From Achromobacter kerstersii (lineage in GTDB: Bacteria; Pseudomonadota; Gammaproteobacteria; Burkholderiales; Burkholderiaceae_B), in NCBI RefSeq assembly GCF_902859595.1, contig NZ_CADIJQ010000011.1, positions 124,001 through 188,000 on the forward strand: 64,000 nucleotides of DNA, given 5' to 3'. A model generated the notes under the pieces. That model did not search any database. It was not told where the DNA came from and worked only from the letters and a program-made list of their open reading frames with translations. Below, one piece after another: positions 26,803 to 39,308 of this stretch; within the stretch, counting starts at the first letter, position 1; every line of letters starts with the position of its first letter. Made by a program: the position numbers and the translations under genes.

Positions 26803-27164
26803 TCGGCTTGGCGCAGCACGGCAAGCAGCGCGTCCGGGTCGGCGGGTTTTTCGATCCAGCCATTGAACATGTCTTCGGCGTCGCCGCGGCGTTCATGGCG
26901 TGCAAGGCCGCTTAGCGCGTAAATGCGCGCCGGCGTCTTGCGGGCGCGCAGGCGCGTGGCCAGTTCGTAGCCGTCCATATCGGGCAGCAGGATGTCGACG
27001 AGAACGGCTTCGGGGCCGAAGCTGTCAACCAGTTCCAGCGCTGCTTCACCGGTGGCTGCGCAACGCGCCTCCAGCCCCGAAAGCGTCAGGAATTCGGCCA
27101 GCAGCTCCGAGCCCATTTCATTGTCGTCAACCAGCAGGACGCGAACCGCGCGTACTTCATCCAA
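26799..27164 (-). CDS. Stand-alone receiver (CheY-like response regulator)
   Basis: 121-residue single receiver domain with acidic pair Asp13/Asp14, phospho-acceptor Asp57 (VLVDILLPDMDGYELA) and Lys106. There is no output domain. The start is TTG 27164: GGAG lies 7 bases before it, the nearby ATG at 27160 is out of frame, and a later Met would remove the acidic pair. It lies 18 bases after the phytochrome gene, so it is the probable target of that kinase. Confidence 0.88.
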   Translation of the reverse strand: MDEVRAVRVLLVDDNEMGSELLAEFLTLSGLEARCAATGEAALELVDSFGPEAVLVDILLPDMDGYELATRLRARKTPARIYALSGLARHERRGDAEDMFNGWIEKPADPDALLAVLRQAE

Positions 27165-27182
27165 AAGAAGTCTCCAAATTTA

Positions 27183-29372
27183 TCAAGGGGTGCTTGCGCC
27201 GCACTCTCCGCGCGGCAACATCACCGTGAATATGACCAGGCCGTCGCGGCACGCTACCGAGATCTCGCCTTCATGGTCGCGCACGACCTGGTCAGCAATG
27301 TACAGGCCCAGCCCCAAGCCATTGCGATTGCGCGAATGGCCCAGCGATTCGGGCTTGAAAGGCGAAAACAAGTGCGTCAGCACGTCTTCTGCAATGGGCG
27401 CGCCATGGTTGATGACGCGCAATTCAATATCGTCATCCACCTGATGCGCCTGAACCACGATGGGCTGGCGCGGGGCGCCGTGTTGGCGCGCGTTGCTCAT
27501 CAGGTTGGTGATGACTTGGGCGATGCGGTCGGTGTCGGCCATCAGCTCCAGGCCAGGATCAACGTCCGGCTCGATCAGCAGGCCGGGATAGGCCTGACGC
27601 TTTTCGGCGATCAGCCCATTCATCAGTTCAGTCAGATTGCACAGCCGCTTCTGGATGCCCAGCCCCATGCCGCCTTGCAGCCGCGACAGGTCCAGCACCT
27701 GCGAGATCAGGCGTTGCATGCGGCCGCTGGAATAGCGGATGCGCTCGCCCATGCGGGCGCCGGAATCCGTCTTCGACAACAGCGTGGCCGCCATGGAAAT
27801 GGATTGCAGCGGGTCGCGCAAGTCATGGCCCAGCATCGCCAGCAGCGCGGTGCGGGCGCGGTCGACATCAGCGGCGCGGCTGGTCGCAATATGGGATAGC
27901 TCGTCGCGCAGGTTGTCAGCCGCTTCCAGTTCCGCCGCCAGCCACGGCGTGCTCGTGCCACGCACCACTTCGCGCCACGCTTCGAATGAACCACGCGGCG
28001 TCAGGCGCGGGCCCTGGCTGCCCACGGCATATTGCTTTTCGGGTTTGCCGCCCCACACCAGCGTTTCGATCTGCTCTTTGCGCAGCCAGATCAGCCAGCC
28101 GTTGTTCATCGGGTCGAACTTGCAGGCAAGCAGGCCCGCGTACGGCACAAGGTCCGTTTGCAGGCCAGGGTAGTCGCGCGCGATGTTGTCGGTGTGCACC
28201 AGGCGCTGGCCGCTTTGATCCAGCGCGCACAGAATGCCGACGAGTTCGCCGCGTGGGGCGATGCCGCCAAACACCGTGACGCTATTGCCCCACAAACACA
28301 GTGCCGCGTCGTTCGGAACCAGCGAGGCCGGCGTTTCCGCGCCGCCTGACAAGGCCAGATGCAGGTTTTCCGAGGCGGATGCGCGTTCGGTCAGTTCGCT
28401 GACCAGCTCGGCATTGCGCCGCGATTGCTCTGCGCGCGCGGCGCCTTCGATGTTGGCCAGCGCGGCGGACAGCACTTGCGCCAGCGCTTCGCAAGCCAGT
28501 CGCGCGGGGTAGGGGAGGGGGTGCGGTGAATGGTGGTGGCAGGCGATCATGCCCCAGAGCCGGCCGCCGATCACGATCGACAGGCTCATCGACGCCTCTA
28601 CGCCCATGTTGGCCATGTACTCCAGGTGAATCGGCGACACGCTGCGTAGTGATGAAAAGCTCATGTCCAGCGGCTTCGGGTCTGCGCACGGCGCACCCAG
28701 CACGCGCACGGGCGTGTAGCGCGCATCCGCAATCTGACGCAGCGTGTTGACGGTGTACAAGCGGCGCGCCTGGGCCGGAATGTCGCCGGCAGGGTAGCGC
28801 CTGCCCACCCAGTCATCCAACGATTCGTGGTGCCGCTCCGTGACGATTTCGCCGCTGTCGTCGGGGTGAAATCGGTAGGCCATGACGCGGTCAAAACCGG
28901 TCGCGCGATGCACTTCGCGCACCGCGCTGTCGAGCAGCCCGGCTACATCAGGCTGCCGGCGCACCCGTTCTATGCTGCGATAAATATGAGCGGGGTCGGC
29001 CACGCCCACATCCTCGGGGCGGCGTTCCAGTTCAATGACGGTCAGGCCATCCACGTTTCGATGGCCAATCACGTCGAACGTGGCATCGTTGAGCACGATG
29101 GTCAGCGGGTCGAAAATCGGGTCTGCATTGCCCAGCCAGACCGACAGATAATGCGTCAGGCTGGGCGGCAGCGCGCCGGGTGTGCAGGCTTGCCCCAGCG
29201 TGAGCGGCGCGCCCAGCAAGTCAGGCGCATTTTCGCTGGCGAATTGCAGCATTCCCTCCGCATCAAACGCCAGCAGCGCGCCCAACGGCTGGATGGCGCC
29301 CGGTACATGTATCGGTTCGCTATCGCAGTTGGCGAGCGTGACTGGCGGATGGGATTGGGGAGGCGCATTCAT
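27183..29372 (-). CDS. bphP: Bacteriophytochrome histidine kinase
   Basis: 729-residue red/far-red photoreceptor kinase. The N-terminal PAS region has the biliverdin-attachment Cys16 in ANCDSEPIHVPGAIQPLG. The GAF domain carries YPAGDIPAQARRLYT, a PASDIP motif with Ser changed to Gly, and GRLWGMIACHHHSP with the chromophore-contacting His. A PHY domain, a dimerisation helix with phospho-His (MLGHDLRDPLQSIS) and an ATPase domain (GLGLGLYIAD) follow. The usual QPHG is QPLG here. ATG 29372 is chosen; a TTG at 29399 adds nine residues and neither has a good ribosome site. First gene of a four-gene operon. Confidence 0.93.
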   Translation of the reverse strand: MNAPPQSHPPVTLANCDSEPIHVPGAIQPLGALLAFDAEGMLQFASENAPDLLGAPLTLGQACTPGALPPSLTHYLSVWLGNADPIFDPLTIVLNDATFDVIGHRNVDGLTVIELERRPEDVGVADPAHIYRSIERVRRQPDVAGLLDSAVREVHRATGFDRVMAYRFHPDDSGEIVTERHHESLDDWVGRRYPAGDIPAQARRLYTVNTLRQIADARYTPVRVLGAPCADPKPLDMSFSSLRSVSPIHLEYMANMGVEASMSLSIVIGGRLWGMIACHHHSPHPLPYPARLACEALAQVLSAALANIEGAARAEQSRRNAELVSELTERASASENLHLALSGGAETPASLVPNDAALCLWGNSVTVFGGIAPRGELVGILCALDQSGQRLVHTDNIARDYPGLQTDLVPYAGLLACKFDPMNNGWLIWLRKEQIETLVWGGKPEKQYAVGSQGPRLTPRGSFEAWREVVRGTSTPWLAAELEAADNLRDELSHIATSRAADVDRARTALLAMLGHDLRDPLQSISMAATLLSKTDSGARMGERIRYSSGRMQRLISQVLDLSRLQGGMGLGIQKRLCNLTELMNGLIAEKRQAYPGLLIEPDVDPGLELMADTDRIAQVITNLMSNARQHGAPRQPIVVQAHQVDDDIELRVINHGAPIAEDVLTHLFSPFKPESLGHSRNRNGLGLGLYIADQVVRDHEGEISVACRDGLVIFTVMLPRGECGASTP

Positions 29373-29471
29373 TCTGGGCGGGGGGTCCTGGGCGCGCAAT
29401 ATGCTGTCATTATGTCAAAGAAATTGTACGAATGTGTGCATCTGCAGCGCAGTCATCTATATGGAGATTTC

Positions 29472-29999
29472 ATGGCTCGTCTACCCTACGCCGATCTGAC
29501 TCATCCCGAAGCACGGCCCCTTGTGGACCGCATCGTCGCCGAGCGCGGCAGTGTGCTGCACCTGTACCAAATGCTGCTGCACAGCCCCGCCGTGGCGGGT
29601 GGCTGGCTGAACTATCTGACCTCAATCCGGCAGCTCAGCACCTTGCCGGGTGACCTGCGGGAACTCGTCATCATGCGGGTGGCGGCCATTAACGGCGCGC
29701 CCTACGAAGCCGACCAGCACGCGCCGATTGCCCTGAAAGAAGGCGTCACGCAGGCGCAACTGGATGCACTGGATACCTGGGAAAGCTCAAGCCTGTTCAG
29801 CGAACGCGAAAAGGCGGTGCTGGCCTACACCGACGCGATGACGCGCCACGTTCAAGTGCCGGAACCGGTCTTTCAAGCTGCGCGCGCCGCAATGGGTTCG
29901 GAAAAATTAATCGTTGAACTCACCGCGACGGTGGCCGCCTACAACATGGTGTCGCGCTTCCTGGAAGCGTTGCAGGTGCATTCGCACGATCACCGGTAA
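29472..29999 (+). CDS. Carboxymuconolactone decarboxylase family protein
   Basis: 175-residue all-helical protein of the CMD/AhpD-like family. The core LRELVIMRVAAINGAPYEADQH fits the family, but the CxxC or single Cys of redox-active members is missing: it has Glu, Asp and His (EADQH), so peroxidase activity is unlikely. GGAG lies before ATG 29472. It is transcribed away from the phytochrome operon; no functional link is evident. Confidence 0.85.
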   Translation: MARLPYADLTHPEARPLVDRIVAERGSVLHLYQMLLHSPAVAGGWLNYLTSIRQLSTLPGDLRELVIMRVAAINGAPYEADQHAPIALKEGVTQAQLDALDTWESSSLFSEREKAVLAYTDAMTRHVQVPEPVFQAARAAMGSEKLIVELTATVAAYNMVSRFLEALQVHSHDHR

Positions 30000-30074
30000 A
30001 CCTGCCGCCACCTCATCAGCAAGCGCCGTGCCCAAACGTCGGGGCGCGCTGATGGGGTGGCAGATGCGGCGCGA

Positions 30075-31028
30075 TTACCCGCGTTGCGCCTCGATCAGCG
30101 CATCCAGCTTGACGGCGTCCGCCACGAACAGGCGGATGCCTTCCGACAGCTTTTCGGAGGCCATCGCGTCGTCATTGAGCAAGGTGCGGAACGTGATTTC
30201 ATCCGCGCCGATGTGGGCGATGGCTTCACCGGTGTCGTCAGCGCGCAATCGCGCCGGCGCGTCGCCTTCGGTGGTGGACAACTGCTTCAGAAGATCAGGG
30301 CTGATCGTCAGCAGGTCGCAGCCCGACAGCGCCAGAATCTGGCCGGCGTTGCGGAAGCTGGCGCCCATGATTTCGGTAGGAATTCCGTGCTGTTTGTAAT
30401 AACGGTAAATGCGCGTCACGGACAGCACGCCCGGGTCGCGTGCGCCTGCGTTGTCGGCTTCGACCCAGGCGGCGCCGGCGGACTTCTTGTACCAGTCGTA
30501 GATGCGGCCGACAAAGGGCGAAATCAGCTGCACCTTGGCATCGGCGCAAGCCACGGCCTGCGGCAGCGAAAACAGCAGCGTCAGGTTGCAGCGCACGCCT
30601 TCGGCTTGCAGCACGCGGGCGGCCTGGATGCCTTCCCACGTAGACGCAATCTTGATCAGCACGCGCTCGCGCGGCACGCCGGCGGCTTCATACAGGGCGA
30701 TCAGGCCGCGGGCGCGTTCGATGGTGGCGCGGGTGTCGAACGACAGGCGGGCGTCGACTTCCGTCGACACGCGTCCCGGCACAATATTCAAAATGGCCCG
30801 GCCAAACGACACCAGCAGGCGGTCAACGAGTTCGGGCGTGGAGGCGCCGCCGTGATCGCGTGCGGTTTTTTCCAGCAGCGGGCGGTACGCATCCTGCTGC
30901 ACGGCTTTCAGAATCAGGGACGGATTAGTGGTGGCGTCGGTGGGACGCAGCGCCTTCATCGCTTCAAAATCCCCGGTGTCGGCGACAACGGTGGTGTGAT
31001 TGCGCAGGGCGTCAAGTTGGCTGGACAT
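30075..31028 (-). CDS. tal: Transaldolase
   Basis: 317-residue class I transaldolase of the pentose phosphate pathway, moving a three-carbon ketol unit between sugar phosphates. The Schiff-base lysine is Lys126 in RVLIKIASTWEGI, and the N-terminal DATTNPSLIL is the signature. Full TalB length. Single gene, divergent from carA. Confidence 0.96.
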   Translation of the reverse strand: MSSQLDALRNHTTVVADTGDFEAMKALRPTDATTNPSLILKAVQQDAYRPLLEKTARDHGGASTPELVDRLLVSFGRAILNIVPGRVSTEVDARLSFDTRATIERARGLIALYEAAGVPRERVLIKIASTWEGIQAARVLQAEGVRCNLTLLFSLPQAVACADAKVQLISPFVGRIYDWYKKSAGAAWVEADNAGARDPGVLSVTRIYRYYKQHGIPTEIMGASFRNAGQILALSGCDLLTISPDLLKQLSTTEGDAPARLRADDTGEAIAHIGADEITFRTLLNDDAMASEKLSEGIRLFVADAVKLDALIEAQRG

Positions 31029-31199
31029 GGACAGTTACGGCTCACAACGGCAAGGGTTGAAGGTGCTGTAAGCGTATCACTGCCGCTGCTTGCCCGCCGC
31101 CGCCCACAAGCAGGAGGCCGCGTGCCTGCGCTGAAACGGGGGAATCGCCCGTCCGGGCCTTATTTGGCGCGGTTCGCCGGGAAAGCCGGCCGGTCGAGG

Positions 31200-31205
31200 T
31201 ATAAT
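31200..31205 (+). promoter_or_regulatory. Candidate -10 box of carAB
   Basis: Perfect TATAAT 40 bases before the carA GTG start. A -35 box is not clear; TTCGCC at 31173-31178 is the nearest weak match. Confidence 0.45.
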
Positions 31206-31244
31206 CCGAAGGTTTGATTATCGATTCTAAAACCGGGGTTTACT

Positions 31245-32399
<1,155 letters not shown>

Positions 32400-32409
32400 A
32401 GATTGCATC

Positions 32410-35655
<3,246 letters not shown>

Positions 35656-35695
35656 AGCCATCGCGCCAAGCCCGCGGGCTTGAGGTAGGATGCCG

Positions 35696-35726
35696 GGGCG
35701 GCCCTTGAAAAAGGGTCGCCCTTTTT
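35696..35726 (+). terminator. Rho-independent terminator of carAB
   Basis: 10-bp stem GGGCGGCCCT (35696-35705) / AGGGTCGCCC (35712-35721) with one wobble pair and five T after. Ends the carAB transcript and starts the accessory block. Confidence 0.9.
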
Positions 35727-35761
35727 CCATTCTTGCGTCTCCTCTTCGCCTACGACGATCC

Positions 35762-36526
35762 ATGAACAGAGTCTTCATTACCGGCGCCAGCAGTGGCCTG
35801 GGCCGCGCCCTGGCGCAGCAGTACGCCGCATCGGGCGCCACGCTGGGACTCTTGGGCCGGCGCGAAGACGCGCTGCGTGAACTGGCCGACAGCTTGCCCG
35901 GTGAGCATCGCTGCTATGCGGTAGACGTGCGCGACCGCGCCGCGCTGCATGCGGCGGCGGCCGATTTCATTGCGTTTTGCCAGGGCAGGGTGGATGTGGT
36001 CATCGCCAGCGCCGGCATCAGTGCGGGCACGTTGACCGAGCACGGTGAGGACTACGACGTCTTCAAAGCCATTGTCGATACCAACTTGCTGGCCACCGTG
36101 GCTACCTTCGAGCCCTTTGTCGGCGCCATGCGCGCCGCCGGATCAGGCCGTTTGGTAGGCATCGCCAGCGTGGCGGGCGTGCGCGGGCTGCCGGGGGCAG
36201 GCGCGTACAGCGCGTCCAAATCGGCGGTGGTGACCTATTGCGAAAGCCTGCGGCTGGAGCTGGCGGCTGACGGTATCCGGGTGGTGACGATTGCGCCCGG
36301 CTACATCAAGACCGCGATGACGGCGAAGAACCCGTACTCGATGCCGTTTTTGATGGAAGCGGACGCCTTTGCGCAGCGCGCGCATGCGGCGATTACACGC
36401 GGCACGTCGTACAAGGTGATTCCGTGGCAGATGGGTGTGGTGGCCAAGCTGATGCGCCTGCTGCCCAACGCGGTGTACGACAAGCTGGCGCGCGATGCGC
36501 CGCGCAAACCGCGTAAAGCCGGGTGA
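35762..36526 (+). CDS. Short-chain dehydrogenase/reductase
   Basis: 254-residue SDR oxidoreductase. Cofactor motif TGASSGLG (8-15), the NAG-equivalent ASAG, catalytic Ser and YSASK (Tyr/Lys), and PGYIKTAM after it. It reduces or oxidises an unknown carbonyl substrate with NAD(P). ATG 35762 fits the fold start; a longer frame would run into the terminator. Single gene. Confidence 0.92.
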   Translation: MNRVFITGASSGLGRALAQQYAASGATLGLLGRREDALRELADSLPGEHRCYAVDVRDRAALHAAAADFIAFCQGRVDVVIASAGISAGTLTEHGEDYDVFKAIVDTNLLATVATFEPFVGAMRAAGSGRLVGIASVAGVRGLPGAGAYSASKSAVVTYCESLRLELAADGIRVVTIAPGYIKTAMTAKNPYSMPFLMEADAFAQRAHAAITRGTSYKVIPWQMGVVAKLMRLLPNAVYDKLARDAPRKPRKAG

Positions 36527-36636
36527 GGGCAGCACGCCCCGCGTGATGAAAGAACACATCGCGCCAGCGGCGTTAGATCCGGCGATGTGCAATCTTGCAG
36601 CGGGCATGCCCCGCCGCATGTGACCACGCCAGCGTC

Positions 36637-37281
36637 TTACGGCACCACGTCGTCGCCAACCTCATCTGCGATGTGGCCCACATCACCCCAGTCCAGCACT
36701 TCCCATTTGCGGCCCTGGATGCCGACTCGGTTGATGCTGACGTTCAGCAGTGCCGCGTCGCGCGGTGCATTCAGCGGCACGCCCGAAGCATGGCGCCAGA
36801 TGATGTCCAGCACGCCGCCGTGCGTAAACAGCAGGATGCGTTCGCCGTCGTGACGGCTGGCGATGTCGTCCACGGTGGAAACCACGCGCGACTGGAATTG
36901 GCCCAGCGTCTCGCCGGCGTCCAGCGCGCGCAGCGGGTCGCGGCTTTTCCAGGCGGCGGCAGCTTCCGGCGCCAGCACGTCGATACGTTCGTGATCCAGC
37001 CCTTCAAGCACACCAAAACCGCGTTCGCGGATGCCCGGTTCCACACGCACGCGCAGGCCCAGTTGTTCGGATACAGGCACGGCAGTGGCGTGAGCGCGTT
37101 GCAGATCGCTGCTGTAGATGGCGTGGATGGGCGTGTGGCGGGCCTCTTCGCGCAGGCGCGCGGCCAGCAGGCTGGCTTGGTTGACGCCAAATTCGTTCAG
37201 GGGAATGTCTTTCCAGCCTTGCAGGCGGCGCTGGCGGTTCCAGTCGGTTTCGCCATGGCGGATGAACCAGATTTCAGTCAT
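36637..37281 (-). CDS. Histidine phosphatase family protein (phosphoglycerate-mutase-like)
   Basis: 214-residue histidine phosphatase. Phospho-His9 lies in RHGETDWN; the second active-site His is in FTHGGVLD. It is short and GpmB/CobC-like, so more likely a phosphatase than a glycolytic mutase. It is the last gene of the ABC/LysR operon, 22 bases after the regulator, so it may act on a phosphoester brought in by that importer. Substrate unknown. Confidence 0.88.
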   Translation of the reverse strand: MTEIWFIRHGETDWNRQRRLQGWKDIPLNEFGVNQASLLAARLREEARHTPIHAIYSSDLQRAHATAVPVSEQLGLRVRVEPGIRERGFGVLEGLDHERIDVLAPEAAAAWKSRDPLRALDAGETLGQFQSRVVSTVDDIASRHDGERILLFTHGGVLDIIWRHASGVPLNAPRDAALLNVSINRVGIQGRKWEVLDWGDVGHIADEVGDDVVP

Positions 37282-37303
37282 TGAGTGATGATGCGGAATA
37301 GGC

Positions 37304-38212
37304 TTAAAGCTGGGCCGGCGTGATGGCCGCGCGCGGCTTCCAGATGGTTTGAATGATCGAGCTTAACGCGACCAGCGCGGGCTCGCTAGCGCGCTCATAG
37401 GGCAGGATGAAGCCTAGCATGGCGTCAACGCGTGCCTGGCCCCACACGATGAAATCGTTCGACGCGGCACCCGCCAGCGCGGTCTCTTCGCGCAGCAGGG
37501 CGCAACCGGCCCCCGCGCGCACCAGCGCATCCAGATTCGCCTGGTCGTCGTGCTGCATCACGATGCGCGGCGACAAACCGTGGCGTTCGAACATGTCGCG
37601 CAGCAGCAGGTGCGTGTGGCTGCCAGACGGGCCGTCAAGCCAAGGCAGTTGCGCCACTTCACGCCAGCCGCCGCGCTTGAGCACGGCGGCGTGTTCGCGA
37701 GGCATGGCGATGCGGTAACGCACGCTGCGCAAGGGCAGCCACAGCACGCCACGCGGCGGATTGGCTGCGATGGTCAATGCCGCGGGCAGACGGCCGGTGC
37801 TGACCTGTTCGGCTAGCGTGGCGGTGGGCAAGGTCTGCGTTTTCAATTCCACGAGCGGCAGGCGTTGCGTCACGGCCGAAGCCAATTCGCCCAGGCGCAG
37901 GAAATCCGGCTTCTCGCTCGGCACGCCGAGTTCCACCACGCCATGCAGGCTGCCCTGCAACTGCTGCGCTTCGGACTTCAACTGCGCCCCCAGCACCAGC
38001 AACGATTCGGCCGTGGGCAACAGCACTTCACCCGCCTTGGCCAGCGCCAGGCGTCCGCCACTGCGGTCGAACAACGCGACGCCCAGGCTCTGTTCCAGCG
38101 CCTTGATCTGCGCGGTGACGGCGGGCTGAGTCAGCGACAGCGCTTCGGCCGCCTTCGTCAGATTGCCCAGACGGGCAACCGTGACGAAGGCGCGGATCTG
38201 ATAGATTTCCAT
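37304..38212 (-). CDS. LysR-family transcriptional regulator
   Basis: 302-residue regulator with an N-terminal winged helix-turn-helix (MEIYQIRAFVTVARLGNLTKAAEAL, then LTQPAVTAQIKALE) and a periplasmic-binding-fold effector domain. It lies in the same operon as the ABC genes it probably controls, 10 bases after the ATPase gene. CbpI/CysB-like members have similar N-termini; the effector is unknown. Confidence 0.92.
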   Translation of the reverse strand: MEIYQIRAFVTVARLGNLTKAAEALSLTQPAVTAQIKALEQSLGVALFDRSGGRLALAKAGEVLLPTAESLLVLGAQLKSEAQQLQGSLHGVVELGVPSEKPDFLRLGELASAVTQRLPLVELKTQTLPTATLAEQVSTGRLPAALTIAANPPRGVLWLPLRSVRYRIAMPREHAAVLKRGGWREVAQLPWLDGPSGSHTHLLLRDMFERHGLSPRIVMQHDDQANLDALVRAGAGCALLREETALAGAASNDFIVWGQARVDAMLGFILPYERASEPALVALSSIIQTIWKPRAAITPAQL

Positions 38213-38222
38213 GGCCGCAAGT

Positions 38223-39308
38223 TTAGGCCGCGAGCAGCCGCACTTGGGTCGGTTCCAGTCCGATTGATACGGGTGCGCCAGGCGGGAAGGGCGACAGGCC
38301 CGCCAGGTGCGATTGATCCGCCGTCAGCCGCTGCTCGCCAATCAACACCTGATAGCGCGTGAACTCGCCCAGGAACTCGCTGCTTTCCACAATGCCCGGC
38401 AGCCACACATAACGCGCATCGCCCAAGCCATCGGCCATTTCGATCTGCACTGTGTGCGGCCGGAAGCTGGCCGCCAGCCGCGTGGCGGCGGGAGCCTCGG
38501 CCGTCAGCGGCAAATGCAAGTCGCCCACGCCTTCCACCGCCAGCACGACACTGCCGCTGGTGCGTTCGCGCACATTGCCTTCCAGCACGTTCATCGTGCC
38601 CACGAAGTTGGCCACGAAGCGGTTGACCGGATAGTCGAACAAGGTGCTGGGCGCGCCAATCTGCTGCACCACGCCGTGGTCCAGCACGGCCATCCGGTCG
38701 GCCGTGGTCATGGCTTCCTCTTGATCATGCGTGACGAAGATGGTGGTGATGCCCAGCCGCCGTTGCAGGCTGAGCAAGTCCTGGCGCATCTGCACGCGCA
38801 GCTTCTTGTCCAGGTTCGACAAGGGTTCATCCAGCAACAGCACCTGCGGTTCGATGACGATGGTGCGGGCCAGCGCCACGCGTTGCTGCTGGCCGCCCGA
38901 CAACTGATTCGGACGGCGCTTGCCGTATTGCGACAGCCCCACCAGTTCCAGCGCGGCTTCCACCTTGGCGCGGATTTCCGCCTTGGGCAGCTTGCGTTCG
39001 ACCAGACCAAACGCCACGTTGTCCCACACCGTCATGTGCGGCCACAGCGCGTAGTTCTGGAACACCATGCCGATGTTGCGATCCCAGGGCGGGGTGCCGG
39101 TGATGTCTTTGCCGTCCACCAGCAACTGCCCCGCGCTATGGCGGTTGAAGCCGGCAATCAGCCGCAGCAGCGTGGACTTGCCGGAGCCCGACGGCCCAAG
39201 CAGCGCAAAGAACTCGCCCGGCTCGATATGGATGTTGACGTCCTTCAGCACTTCCGTCTTGCCGTAAGACAAGCGGATGTTGCGGCACTCGACGCTGACT
39301 TTCTTCAT
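38223..39308 (-). CDS. ABC transporter ATP-binding protein (FbpC/PotA-like)
   Basis: 361-residue ATPase with Walker A GPSGSGKST, signature LSGGQQQRVALA, Walker B VLLLDEPLSNLD and H-loop VTHDQEEA. A TOBE-type C-terminal domain covers about 280-360. It overlaps the permease gene by 4 bases. This class serves Fe3+, polyamine, sulfate and phosphonate or sugar-phosphate importers. Confidence 0.93.
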   Translation of the reverse strand: MKKVSVECRNIRLSYGKTEVLKDVNIHIEPGEFFALLGPSGSGKSTLLRLIAGFNRHSAGQLLVDGKDITGTPPWDRNIGMVFQNYALWPHMTVWDNVAFGLVERKLPKAEIRAKVEAALELVGLSQYGKRRPNQLSGGQQQRVALARTIVIEPQVLLLDEPLSNLDKKLRVQMRQDLLSLQRRLGITTIFVTHDQEEAMTTADRMAVLDHGVVQQIGAPSTLFDYPVNRFVANFVGTMNVLEGNVRERTSGSVVLAVEGVGDLHLPLTAEAPAATRLAASFRPHTVQIEMADGLGDARYVWLPGIVESSEFLGEFTRYQVLIGEQRLTADQSHLAGLSPFPPGAPVSIGLEPTQVRLLAA

